A stretch of 64,000 bases of DNA. It comes from Theileria orientalis strain Shintoku. Its lineage: Eukaryota > Apicomplexa > Aconoidasida > Piroplasmida > Theileriidae. The DNA lies in assembly GCF_000740895.1 (NCBI RefSeq), contig NC_025262.1:240001-304000 (forward strand). Direction: 5' to 3'. The position numbers and the translations under genes are program-made. Positions 33,431-45,900 of this stretch are shown in pieces; position 1 is the first letter of the stretch; each line of letters starts with the position of its first letter. The notes beneath the pieces are model-generated. The model was given only the letters and a program-made list of their open reading frames with translations. It had not been told where the DNA came from and did no database searches.

Positions 33431-34855
33431 ATGGAACTGTCTACTTCGTTGGAAATCAATTTCAGTGATAAAACTAGCACCGATCACGTGCTTGTTTCCG
33501 AATCGACGCTTTTCGGGTTTTTCAGCTGCCGTACATACTCGTCGCGCTCTCACTTTCCCTTCAGCATCAAAAAAATCAAGGGGCCCGTTCACAGTTACAA
33601 GAGGGACAACATAGATCTCCATGATAACCTCAGCGTTAATTTCGTTTTCCCTACCAACGACGAGCGTCCCTTTGTTTTTTTCTTGCAAAAGTCGAACGGG
33701 AAGAAAGTCTACTACAAGGTCGTTTCTCTCATGTTCATTAGGTGGACTGAGGTCGACGAGCTGAACGGGATATCCGAGGAAATGCAGAGCAAGCTGTTGC
33801 TGGACACTTTGAAGAAGATCTTCAGTCAGTACTTTGAAACCACTTTGAGGGTCAGCGGGTCCATAATTAACAACAAGACCTACACTCACTTTGACACGCA
33901 GTACGACATTGTTCCTCAGGTTTTTTACTGCAGCGGCTACGACCGGTACCACTTCTCTCCGCACAAGTCTCACTCCATTTCCACCGTTTACATCAACGAC
34001 AAGCTCAATAAGATAAACGGCGACTTGAGGTTCGTCCGAGACTTTTTCGTCTACTACGCCTACTACGACACCTCGACTCCTCTGCTCATTGAGACCTTTG
34101 ACTACAAGTTCGGCGACGACATTCCTCTGTACAACTACTACGCTCGCGAGTCTCTCGGCTCCGACGAGTGGTCCAACGTCGAGTGCGGCAGCAACCTGGT
34201 CGACCCCAAGTGCAAGGGCGACATAAAGAGGATTCTCGACGTCATCACTTACCACTACAAGATGAAACGCATTAAGCTGGACATTCACAACCCTCGGGAG
34301 CAGATTAACAACCCTGTCATCAAGACTTTCGACGACGTTCCCTTTTTTTACGACTGCAAAACTGAGGTTTTTTACGGCTCTTACTGCTACTATCCCATCG
34401 TCTCCAAGTTTTTCCTTCTGGACTGCATAACTTTGAACAAGGTTGCTCAGGTCATCGACGTTCACAGTCTTCAGATCTCCATCGTCTACGTTTTCCACAC
34501 CAACGAGGAGCCTAACGTTCCCGTTCTCGTCTGCGTCGGTCTTTTCAACCAGATAAACGGCAACACTTCGAACTACTACTGGTATGCTCCCAAATCTGCC
34601 AAATCTAACTTTTGGACTAAGATAGATTTTTTTGCCAGTCCTTTGAAAGATCCTGACATGATTCGCGAGAAGATGCGGGAGATTTGCTATGGTGGCTTCA
34701 AAATCCGACACTTGTACGGGCCTTTAACAAAGTTCGCTGCTTTCTCTCTCGGCTGCCTGATCGGTCTCTTCGTTGGCATAAAGTTTTCCAGGCGCATCGT
34801 TTTAAATGTTGCTCGGGTCTACCATCGTCTCAGGGGCTATCAAAGGGTCGACTAA
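33431..34855 (+). CDS. Hypothetical protein of 474 aa with one C-terminal membrane segment
   Basis: Single exon, ATG 33431 to TAA 34855. There is no signal peptide. The sequence is rich in Tyr, Phe, Asn and Lys, typical of lineage-specific piroplasm proteins. One hydrophobic segment at about residues 440-458 (FAAFSLGCLIGLFVGIKFS) is followed by a short basic tail, the arrangement of a tail-anchored protein with its bulk in the cytosol. I do not recognise the domain and see no FAINT pattern. A long open frame on the opposite strand (33401-34711) is Val-rich, starts with GTG and looks like a shadow; the plus-strand frame is preferred for its composition and ATG context. Confidence 0.8.
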   Translation: MELSTSLEINFSDKTSTDHVLVSESTLFGFFSCRTYSSRSHFPFSIKKIKGPVHSYKRDNIDLHDNLSVNFVFPTNDERPFVFFLQKSNGKKVYYKVVSLMFIRWTEVDELNGISEEMQSKLLLDTLKKIFSQYFETTLRVSGSIINNKTYTHFDTQYDIVPQVFYCSGYDRYHFSPHKSHSISTVYINDKLNKINGDLRFVRDFFVYYAYYDTSTPLLIETFDYKFGDDIPLYNYYARESLGSDEWSNVECGSNLVDPKCKGDIKRILDVITYHYKMKRIKLDIHNPREQINNPVIKTFDDVPFFYDCKTEVFYGSYCYYPIVSKFFLLDCITLNKVAQVIDVHSLQISIVYVFHTNEEPNVPVLVCVGLFNQINGNTSNYYWYAPKSAKSNFWTKIDFFASPLKDPDMIREKMREICYGGFKIRHLYGPLTKFAAFSLGCLIGLFVGIKFSRRIVLNVARVYHRLRGYQRVD

Positions 34856-34999
34856 TTTTAATAAATTTTATTATTTACCCACTATGTGAGTAGAATAATA
34901 TGATACCCGTCTATACACGCGTAGCTACTTCACTTTTAAATTCTTAAACTTGCACGCATACTTAATATACATTTACTTGTACTTCAATTAACATCCGTT

Positions 35000-35025
35000 A
35001 TATATATTTATATATATATATATAT
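35000..35025. repeat. TA microsatellite
   Basis: A run of alternating T and A with one TTT interruption lies in the convergent gap between the 474-aa gene and the 3' end of BRR2. Such tracts are prone to length variation between isolates. Confidence 0.8.
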
Positions 35026-35055
35026 GAGTGTGTGTTAATTTTAAAATATATTACT

Positions 35056-38000
35056 TTATGACACGTTTAATTCCAAATTAAACTGATAGTCTGTTGACAC
35101 GTATGAGTCGCTGATAACGTACAGCGTCAGCGTGTGTTTTCCTTTTTTCTGTGGCGCTTCAAAATCCAACTTAATGTTGTTGTTTTCGTTCAGCGACGTC
35201 CTCTTGATCCCGTGCAGCTTGTTTTCGCTTACGTCTCCCACCACTATCCACCACTGTTCCCTCTTCTCCACTGGGAAATACGGCGCATTGATCACATCAT
35301 TATCCTATACGCGTTTTATTTAATGGTTTCCCCTTGCTACTATATACACACATCTAATATCTGTTTAATCCTTTCTTACCCCTTCTTTTGCTATATTGAT
35401 CAGCAGCGTCACCGTCTGACCCTGCTTTACGTTTTTTTCGTTGAACTTGTAGTTTATATCCAATATTTGCACCGAGTTACAGAAGTTTGCTATGTCGATC
35501 ACTTGCTTTTTATCAAATCCTTCCAACAACTTATTCCTGTCATCATCCTCCATCCCTATCACGTCAAAGATATCATTCACTTTCATCCCTAAATTATTTG
35601 TTATATCATTTATTAAATTATTCGTTAAAGCATTTGTTAAATCATTGTATCCAATTATTTATATTTTACGCACACCAATCTGTGCTTAACTATTTATATA
35701 GCTCGTAATACTATAAATAAGTAATTAGCTCATTCTCATAATAGCGTAACTAGCTGGTCTGAATGCTGTGACTTGTACCTTTCGCTCTCGCCACGAACTC
35801 CCTGTCCGCGTGCGGAAGCTGTAGCAGCGGCGAGTCTGTGAATGTCAGCGCCTGCACTATTCTCTGCATCAGCTCCATTGCCAGCAGTGCCGGCTTCAGG
35901 TACCCCTGGCTGCTTATCACGTCCACGAGCGCGTACAACAGGTTTGCCATGTTCTTGAGGATGAAGTGCAGGTCCACAAACAGCTCGCTCGACAACATGC
36001 TTCTATCCATGTGGCACTAAACGCGGATTAGTATTGCTAGTATCACCAATCTAATGGTTCGGCATCCATTAAATATAAATAGCTCAGGCACACATAACAG
36101 CTACCGTACACATAACTACCGTACAAATACATAGCTAGGGTACACGTACATAGCTACTATATACCTAACTACAGTACAAATACATAGGTAACGTAAGCAT
36201 AACTAGCTGTCGACACCCACTGCCATACTGTATAGGTAATGCACATAGCTAGCCGGGGCCTACCTTGATCAGCAGAAGGATCTTCTGCTGGAGCGACAGG
36301 CCGCTCAGATACTGCTTGTAAATTCTCTCGTTCGGCCTCCTCTGCAGCGCCGACAGCTCCTGCGCGTTCGCCAGAATCTGCAGCATCTGGTCCCGGCCGA
36401 TGCCCTCCCTCACGTTCTTCGCGAACAGCTCCACAGTCGCGCTCCGTATGCTGTAGAAGGACGCGATGTAGCCCAGGTTCACCGGCACGATCTCCTCGAT
36501 CTCCTCGTCGCGCCCGTCGGCGCTCGCCGCGATCAGGCCCATGTTCTGCAGGTTGTAGACCGCGTTCTCGATCAGCTCCGACAGGTGCTCGGAGAGGTGC
36601 TGCGGCGTCGTCGCGAGCAGCGAGTAGTAGTTGGGGTTTTTGGTCAGCCTGCGGTAGTAGAAGGTCCAGGTGAGCCAGTCGATTGCGTCCTGCGGCGTCT
36701 TGATGAGCCCCTGCACGATCTCGTTGTTGAGCGCGTCCTCGATGCAGAGCTCCAGGTTGCTCTCGACCACCACTGAGTCGTAGAGCATCCGCTTCACTTC
36801 CTCCTTCTTGTTGTTCTCGAGCAGGAAGACGCACTCCAGGTCCTCCTCGTGCCTGCTGCCTGCCGCGGCGTTCGTTAGCGACAGGATGTGCTGCAGGTCG
36901 TACTGGCTGTAGTAGTTCTGTGGCAGCGGCCTGTTCGTGTAGCTCGCGTTAACGTCGGCCACCACCACGTACGGGCATTTTATGTTCAGGCTCCAGAGCA
37001 CCTGACTCGTCACTATCAGCACTCTGTAGGCCGGCTCCTCTGCGAACGCCCTTTCCACCGCCTCGATTTCCTCCTCGTCGAAGCCCTCGTAGGCGTACAT
37101 CACGCTCCTCAGCTGCTTCATCAGCTTATATTTGCTCTGCAGCCTCTCTAACCTGTGGTTCGACTTGTGATTGGTTTGCTGGGCATCGCCCTGGAGATTC
37201 GCGTGGTCGCTCAGGTGTATGTCCAGTATCAGCGCCAGCTGCTTCGCGTACGCCGTGTTCGTCGTCACCACCAGCGCCTTCTCCTTATTTTTCAGCAGCT
37301 TGTTTATCGTCGTGATCATCGCGTTCTGCCTCGTCACCGGGTCTATCTGGTCGAACGTGTACAGGTTAACTGTTATTGGCACCTGCCTCACGAAGTTGTT
37401 GAAGTTGAAGTGCGTCGTTATGCCCAGCCAGTTGCACACGTCCTGGCTGTTGTAGAGGCTGCTGCTCAGCACAACCAGCCTGCTCCTGGTAGGGGTCTTT
37501 GCGCTCCCCTCCGTTCCGTTAGACAGCGTGACGTTCGTGTACAGGGTCGTGTAGTACCTCAGCTGCGTCAACAGCAGCTCTATGTTCATCCCGTAGAGCT
37601 CGTCCGTGATGAACTCCACTCCTTCGAAGACCAGCAGGTTAACGTTCTGTATCAGCTTATTTTTGTACCTGTTAAGCAGGTGGTTGTAGTTTTTTGCCGT
37701 CGTCGCCACGATTGTGCTTCCCAGCACCAGCTGCAGGTCCTGCTTAAAGTCGCCCGTGAGCTCCCTCACTGTGCACACTTCTCCGAAGCGCGCCTTCAGC
37801 CTCTTGAGCCTCTTTCTCAGCAGGTTTTCAAACGGCACCGCCACCACCACTGTCGCCTTCTCTCTCAGTTGCACCAGCGTTCTCAGTATCGCCAGCTCTG
37901 CGCACGTGAACCTTCCTGATCCGTAGGGCGCCGCGAGCAGCACGTTCTCATCGCTCCCGTAGAGGCTGCTGAAGACCTGTGTCTGTATGTTGTTGAAGTG

Positions 38001-41000
38001 CTTGTGGCCCATGGCCCGTATGTAGCACTTCAGCAGGCTCTCCTTCTCCGCCGCCTCCTCCGCGCCTCCCGCGCCAGCTCCCGTCGCACTCGCCTTCAGC
38101 AGCGTCGTCGCCGGGATCGGCTGCAGGTCCAGCAGCGTCGTCACCTTGTCCTGCTTGCTCGGCAGTATCAGCTTGTTGAAGACGATTGGCACGTTCGTCT
38201 CGCTTCCCATCCACTTGTCGTTGATGACTCTGATGAAGTAGCAGTACACTCGCGGCTCCGTTATTGGCAGCGTCAGGTATATGTTCGTGTCGTCCGCGCT
38301 TTCCTGCTCCTCCGCAGTCCCCGCCTTGGGGTCGCTCTCTCCTCCGTCCAGATCTGAGCTCGTCACCGTCGCGTTCGTCGTCGGCGGGTACAGCAGTATC
38401 GATTGCGTGTAGAGTATCTTGTCCTCCGACGGGTCCTCGACGATCAGCAGGAACTTTTGGTAGTTGCCGTGGTGCTTCGCGTCCCAGTTGAAGTCTCTCT
38501 TCACCACCAGGTGCACGCTGATTCTTGCGCTCGTCAGCGGCTGCACGTACGCCTGCAGGTTAACTTTCGGCACGAGGTGCACGAACTTGTGCAGCGACTT
38601 TCCCAGCTTCTGGTTTCTGCACAGCTCTCCCAGCTCCACGCTGTTCAGGTCGTAGTAGCGTGTCCATGCGATATCTTTTTTTTCCAGCCTCGTCAGCACT
38701 TCGTTCGGGATCGTCTTGAAGTGCCTCAGCGGCAGCATCAGCTGCCACATTTGGCTTTCGACCATTTTGCAGAAGTTGAACAGCTTGATGCTCAGGCTGC
38801 TCCAGCCTCTCTTGATGCTGATGACGAAGAGCGCCGTCAGTATTCTCGGCGCGTTCTGCGTTATGTAGCCCATCTCGCTCACCAGCGCGTATCCCTCCAG
38901 GTCCATTCTGCTTATGTACGCCTGCAGCAGGATGCTGATCTTGTTGTTGCCTCCCACTCCTGCCACTCTGTTCGTCACGCTCGTTGCCGTCAGGTTCGCG
39001 TTTGGGCACGGTATCGGTATCTGCTGCTGCAGCTGCTGCAGCTCTATGATCTCCTCCTCTCTCGTCGGAATGTACTTGAACTCGATTGAGCAGCTGAAGA
39101 TGTTCAGCAGGTCTGAGTCCGTCAGGTTCGGCCTCAGACTTTCGCTGTAGATCTTGATCGACTCCGGCCTCAGGTAATAGTTACTGGCTATCACTCCCAG
39201 ACCTGTGCTCGTCACCATTCCGCTTTTCCTTTCGTACTTAACCAGTCCGTTTTTTTCCAGGAACACGAAGCTGCTGTTGATCAGGACCAGCAGGTAGTTG
39301 TCCAGCTCCTCCTCTTCTATTTTGTACGCCCCTTCTTCCTCCTCGCCCTCCTCGTTCGTCGCGGAACTCGCGTTAAACCCGTACAGGTGCGGGTTTTTCT
39401 GTATTCGCACGTACAGGTACGTCGACTTGATCCACTTCAGTGCCTGCTGCAGGTTCGTCACGTTTCTCAGCACCACTTCTGCGTTTAGCACCTCCGGCAG
39501 CTTCGCCACCAGCTGCGACTCTATTGGCAGCTGCTGGTTGTTCAGCGAGAGGTAGTACTGCAGCTTTTCGTGCGAGGTTATGATGACTCCTCTTCCGAAC
39601 GTGTCGTACTGCGGGCGCCCTGCTCTTCCCATCATCTGCTGCACGCTAAGTGGGCACAACTCGTCCCAGCTCCCCTGCTCCGGCACGTATATCTGCGTGC
39701 CCTTGATGATAACCACTCCTGCTGGCAGGTTGACTCCCCAGCTCAGCGTCGCCGTGCTCACCAGCAGCTGCAGGTGCTTATCCGCGAAGAGGTCTTCCAC
39801 CAGCTTCCTGTCGCTCCTCGCCAGGCCTGCGTGGTGTATTCCTATTCCGAAGGGCAGCAGTTCCTTCAGGTTTGCGTTTTTGATGTGCTCCGCCTCGCTC
39901 GTCAAAATTTCTCTAGATGCCACGTCCTTTATGAACAGCTCCAGCTTGTCCTCGCTCACTATTTTTTCCAGTATCATCTTACTCGTTCTGTACGTCTCCT
40001 TTCTCGAGTGCACGAATACCAGCACCTGCTTCTCCGCCACTCCCTTCAGCACGTGCTCGTACGTCAGCTCATTTGTTATGTTGTACTGCTTCAGCGCCTT
40101 CTTCTCCTTTATTCCTATGTAGTGCTGCTCCAGCGGGACCGGTCTGTAGTGGTTTCCGAAGTAGTAGAGTCCCTTTTCTGCTTTCAGGAACTTTGCGATA
40201 TCCTCGTAGTTCGGCAGCGTTGCGCTCAGACCTACCATTCTCGTCTTCAGTCCCGTCACCTTGTCGTTCGTCAGCGTTCTCGCCACCAGCGCCTCTATCA
40301 CGCTTCCTCTCTTGTCGTGCAGCAGGTGCACTTCGTCGATGATTACCAGCTCCACTCTTTCCAGCATCCCTTCCTTTCTCGTCACCACGTCCCACTTTTC
40401 CGGCGTCGTCACTATGATCTGCGTGTTTTGTATCTGCGTCCTCGACATGCTCATTTCTCCCGTCAGCTCGTGCACGCTGATTCCGTACTCCTTGAAGCGC
40501 AGGCTGAACGACTGCGTCTGCTCCAGCACCAGCGACTTCATTGGCGAGATGTATATCACTGTGAACTCCTTGTCGAAGTTGCAGTCCTCCAGCTCCAACT
40601 CATCCAAGCCGTCCGAACTCCCTTCCGAGCCTCTCTGGCCTCTAGCCTCTCTTCTTTTCGGCGTCAGGTGCTTTCTGATTACGTTAAGTATCGTCAGTAT
40701 TGCCACGTTTGTTTTTCCTGAGCCTGTCGGTGCGCAGATGAGCATGTTTTCCGAGCTGTTGAGCGCCGTTTCGTACACTGTCGACTGCACTGGGTTCAGG
40801 CTTTCTATGTTTCTGAACGCCATTTGTGCCCACTTTGGCATCTTTTCCACCTTTTTTCTGTTACTCTTCGGCATGTGCTGCACTGGGTGTATGATCACCT
40901 CGTCGTAACTCTTGTGCTCCACTCTCTCCGTCCCTTCTGGCAGCACCACCTTCATGTTCGTCATGTGCTGTGCTCCTTCCTTGATTGCTATGTTTTCCAG

Positions 41001-42428
41001 GTCCACCACCTGCAGACTCACTGTCGACTCCACTGGCATCACAGGCTCCTCTCTAGTCACCACCATTTCTTCTGCCTTCTCCAACTCATCTTCCTTCTCC
41101 TTCGCTTCCCCTTCCTTACTCCTGTGGCCTGTTTTAAGCGTCAGCAGCTCCTTTTCCAGGTTATGTGCCAGCTGCTGCTGCTTCGTCTTCTTCAAGTTTA
41201 TCAGCGACAGCTCCTGCATCACCAGCTGTCCTTGTGTCGTTTTTGCCATTTCGTCGAATATCTTATTCTTCTCCTCCTGCGACTGTGCTTGCCCCAGCCT
41301 CGTGCAGTATATGATTTTATATCTATTTCTCATCAACAGCTTTACGAAGTCGAAGTTTTCGTACTTCAGCAGCAGCACCAGCTTATTTTCGCACTCCTGC
41401 ACGTCCTCTATGTTCAGGATGCTCAGCACTTCCTTTTCTGTTGCCTGTGCTACGTTGTAGTCGTTGTATATCAGATTCAACTCTCTCTGCAGCCAGTATG
41501 CGTCTATCTTATTTATGTTCAACTCGTCTTCCTTTTCCAGACTTGCTGACTCCTCGCTTCCTCCCACGTACCTTATGCCCAGCTGTGGGTCTAACTCACT
41601 TTCTTCCTGCTCTTCTGCGTTGTCCACCACTTCCGTGGTCTCCATGTTATCGTCTTCGTCGAATATCACTGCCACTCCTGTGTCGTCCAACGCGTCTCCT
41701 CCCCCTTCCTGATCCGACGGCTTCGTGAAGTCTGTCAGCTCCTTCGACAGGTGGAACAGGTTGTAGTACAACTCGTCTGCCACTGGCCCCAACACTTCTT
41801 CCACCATTGCTCTTCTATCCTCAGGCAGGTTTTCTGCTTTCAGCGCCAGCAGCGTCTCGTCGCAGGCGCTCAGCAACACTGACTGTGGCTGGTCTCCCAG
41901 TACCTTTTGCATCATCGTCAGCAGCTCTTGGTACTTACTCCTCGTGTAACTACTTCTAGGCACATAGTTCAATCCCACATTTATGTTTACGTTTAACACA
42001 TTTTCCTCTTTGTTTAAATCCTATCGTATTTTTATTTATTTATTCTCAAATTTGTAGCTATCTACGTCGTTCCACTTACCAAATATGTTTTCCTCCTCCT
42101 TACTGGTTCGTCTGACACCGTCTGAGATCTTCTTTTTGTTGAAAACTTCGATTTTACTGACTCATGGGTCACTTTATCTCCCATCTTATGGAGCAAACGG
42201 CCTGCTAGTGATTCCGGCTCTCCGGTAGCTTCGTCCATTCTTGGCGCTGGTCCTTCCCTCTGGATAACCAGGTTTGAGTTCTATAAAATTCCATTAGTTT
42301 ACCAGAAAGGGATGAATAAGTTACACTTAAACTATTGTTTTGTTTAAAATAGTAAAACTAGTCTTATTGTTCAGGAATCTTACCATGCGATACTCAAATC
42401 GCTTAAAACGCTCGAATTGCTCCGCCAT
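35056..42428 (-). CDS. BRR2: U5 snRNP helicase BRR2 (SNRNP200)
   Basis: DExD/H-box helicase that unwinds U4/U6 to activate the spliceosome. Six exons, 42384-42428, 42080-42280, 36264-42020, 35779-36016, 35380-35588 and 35056-35304, give 2,232 aa in one frame. N-terminal MAEQFERFKRFEYRMNSNLV matches the family start (EY..NSNLV). N-terminal cassette: APTGSGKTNVA (about residue 517), DEVHLLHDKRG (about 645), LSATLPNY, HHAGLARSDR, MMGRAGRPQYD, then a Sec63 unit. C-terminal cassette: AAPYGSGRFTCAE (about 1450), FEGVEFITDE (about 1548), LSSSLYNS, so its ATPase motifs are degenerate. The second Sec63 unit is completed by the last three exons (ALLAMELMQRIVQAL, GMEDDDRNKLLEGF). The 247-nt intron after exon 3 holds degenerate repeats. 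Confidence 0.95.
36060..36235. repeat. Degenerate short tandem repeat in a BRR2 intron
   Basis: The intron between 36017 and 36263 contains many variants of a 12-16 base word built from ACATAACTACCGTAC and ACATAGCTA (for example near 36100, 36115, 36130, 36150 and 36175). Copies are imperfect and spacing varies. The intron is much longer than most others in the window. Confidence 0.6.
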
Positions 42429-42929
42429 TGTGATTTAAATAGACTTCACTTTAATAAAAATTGTTATTCTTTTCTAATAAATCATATTATACAAACTTAA
42501 ATCCAATAAATAGGTGATTCACGGTATTTTTACCAATATATTATGGCAAAAGTGAATCAATATATAATTTAAAAGCAACTCAATATAAAAATAAAACAAA
42601 TGAACTCTGATTCCTTTATAAAAAATACATTGGCTTCCCCACAGGTCAAAGTACTAATACCAAATTTAGTCCAATTAGATGAACAAAAATATTATCTTAT
42701 GTTTTCAATCGCAACTTTAGCAAAAATTATAGCCCATCATAACTAATGTGTAAAATAAATGGGATAATTTTTTGTGTTATTTTTTTAACAATCATGAAGA
42801 CTAATGTAGCATATTTAATTAAGGATTCTCCAATTTCAATTGTAAACAATAAAGGAATAATCTTATAAAAGTAATCGCAAATCAATTTTAATGTTGTTAA
42901 TCTTCTTCTAATTGAACCTTCATTAACAA
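42429..42929. other. Divergent intergenic region between BRR2 and RPC2
   Basis: AT-rich region of 501 bases with start codons on both sides, probably a shared promoter region. ATGTGTAAA (TTTACACAT on the other strand) lies at about 42745. No coding or RNA gene seen. Confidence 0.45.
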
Positions 42930-45900
42930 ATGGGAAAGTTAAAAAACGTTACTTTTAAAGATACGTATTCATCGGATTTTAAGGTCAATCCTGATGAACT
43001 ATACGACTCAGTTAAGGAAATAAAGGATAAATGGAAGATTCTCCCTTATTATTTGGGAATGAGAGGAATAGCGCGCCAACACATCAATTCCTACGACAAT
43101 TTTGTTCTCAGGGAGATAAAGGATATCATGAGAGCGCCGAGCAACAAAGTGATAAGGACGGAATTGGATCCGAATTTCTTCATAGAATTTGTGGACATCA
43201 GAGTGGGTCGTCCGTGTATAGAGGAGAACATGATTCCGATCATGTTGACGCCTCAGATGTGTAGGATCAGGGACCTGACTTACAGCGCCCCAATATACGT
43301 CGATGTGGACTACGTAAGGGGCCAGGAATATATAAGGAAGAATAATTTGGAGATAGGAAGGATCCCAGTGATGCTTCGAAGCTGTATTTGTGCGCTTTCG
43401 GAGAACGTGAGCCTGAAATCGTATAGTTCGGGCACGGAGAGCCATTTACATTCATATTATTCGAAGACCATGGCAAGGAATTTGGACATGCCAGAAGGCT
43501 TGAATGAACATGATAGAGCACTGTTTTATGAGTCCTCGAGACTGAAGGAGTGCCCGTACGACCCGGGAGGCTACTTCATAATCAAGGGAGTCGAGAAGGT
43601 CATTTTGATGCAGGAGCAGCTTTCGAAGAGCAGAATCATAGTGGAGATGGACAACAAGAAGAACATATGCGCAACGGTGACGTCAGCGACGGCGGAGTCG
43701 AAGAGCAGGACGGCAGTGACGTATAAAAACTCGCAACTATACGTGAAGCACAACAGTCTGACTGACGACGTGCCATTGTGCATTATCCTGAAGGCAATGG
43801 GCGTGGAAACTGATCAGGAGATAGCGCAGCTGATATCGAACTCGTCAGAAAATAACCCGAACAGGGATGAAACCATGTCAGGCACGCAGAACTACAATAA
43901 CACGGACGACTACGTCATCTTCCTGAACGACCTGTACAAGGAGAACATCAACAGCAGGCTGGACGCAATACTGTTCACAGGAAAGAAGATAAGGCCGAGG
44001 ATAATCGCAAAGGGCTTCTACACGAGCAACAAGGAGAGGCCGCCGAAGACGACGCAAATGATGATCGAGGAAACGCACGACCTGCTCTGCAGAGTGCTGC
44101 TGAGCCACATTCCGATGAGGGACTCGACGGACTTCTCAGGAAAAATAAAGACGCTCTCGCTGATGGCGCACAGAGTGCTGAACGTGGTGAACAACGTGGA
44201 GCCGCTGGACGACAAGGACCACTACGGAAACAAGAGGCTGGAGCTGGCAGGGCAGATGATCTCGATCCTGTTCGAGGACCTCTACAAAAAGTTCCTCTTC
44301 CACCTGAAGAAGCAGATTGAGCAGACGCTGGAGAGGTACATAGCCTCGAAGACAAACTCGCACAGAGACTCTGCAATCCCGTACCCGGACATACTGAGGA
44401 ACCTGCCGACGGACATACTTACCAGAGGAATGACGACGGCAATCAGCACAGGCAACTGGAACATCAAGAGGTTCCGAATGGAGAGGAGCGGAGTGTCGCA
44501 AGTGCTGTCGCGGCTGTCTTACATATCGTCAATAGGTAAGAGCAGATCCAGACGCTTAACCCCTGTTCAGGCATGATGACGAGGACTAATTCGCAGTTCG
44601 AAAAAGGAAGGAAGGTGAGCGGGCCGAGAGCACTTCAGCCGAGCCAGTTCGGACTAATATGCCCCTGCGACACGCCGGAGGGCGAGTCGTGCGGACTGGT
44701 GAAGAACCTGAGCCTGATGACGCACGTCACCTCAGACGTACCCTCGTCGATACTGGAAACGCTGCTGTTCACGCTCGGAGTGGAGCCGATAGACACTGTG
44801 TCGAGCTACGACCTGTTCCACTCGCTGAACACAGGAACGGAAGAAGCAAAGGACGAAGATTTTAGGCTGGTCCTGCTGAACGGAGTCCTGCTGGGAGTAC
44901 ACAAGAAAGTTAAGTTGCTGGTGGACGGAATAATAAAGCTGCGAAGGAAGGGGCTCATCAACATGTTCGTGTCGGTGTACGAAAACTACCAGCAGAAGCA
45001 AATACACGTGTCCTCGGACGGAGGGAGGCTGTGCAGACCGCTAATCGTGGTGCAGAACGGAAAGCCGAAGCTGACGGACGAAATACTGCAGAAGCTATTG
45101 CTGAGTAAGTAGTGGATAATTATTCACAGATTAGTCACGTCGATGACCTAATCACAGGTTTTATATAGATAAAATCAACATCGACTACCTGTTCAACAAC
45201 GGTATCCTGGAGTGGATAGACGTGAACGAGGAGAACAATTTGCTCATAGTGATGAGGGAAAAGGACATAAACCACATGACGACGCACCTCGAAATAAGTC
45301 CGATGAGCATACTGGGGGTGGTGGCCGGGCTGATTCCGTTCCCGAACCACAACCAGAGTCCGAGGAACACGTACCAGTGCGCAATGGGAAAGCAGAGCAT
45401 CGGCTCGATCGGATACAACCAGCTGCACAGGTGCGACACAATAGTGCACCTGATGAACTACACGCAGGTGCCGCTGGTCACCACGAAGACGATACAGCTG
45501 GTCAACTTCGACAAGCTGCCGGCAGGACAGAACGCCATAGTGGCGGTGATGAGCTACCAGGGCTACGAAATAGAGGACGCAATCATCCTCAATAGAGCAT
45601 CGATAGACAGAGGCTTCTCAAGGTGCTTCACGCTCAAGAACATCTCCTGCGAAATCACAAACGCAACGCCGAACGACTCGAGCGGGTACCACAACAGCGG
45701 CAGAGAGGGGTTCAAGGACAAGGACCCGAACGCCAACAAGGAGTACGTTATAGGAGTGGGAGAACGGGTGTTGCCGGGACAGGTGTTGATCTCGACCAGG
45801 GACAACAGAGACTTCGCAGCCTCCTACGGGAACGTTAACGCGGACAAGTACGACAAGTCGAGCGCGGGAGGCAAGGAGGACCGAGCGAAGTACATGTCCT

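Noticed and set aside
33401..34711. 436-codon open frame opposite the 474-aa gene
   Set aside because: It is Val-rich and low in aromatic residues, starts with GTG, and mirrors the codon pattern of the plus-strand gene; it is an antisense shadow.
37155..37919. 254-codon and other long plus-strand open frames (including 39570-40721) opposite BRR2
   Set aside because: BRR2 is certain on the minus strand; these frames are Gln/Arg/Val/His-rich shadows without any domain.
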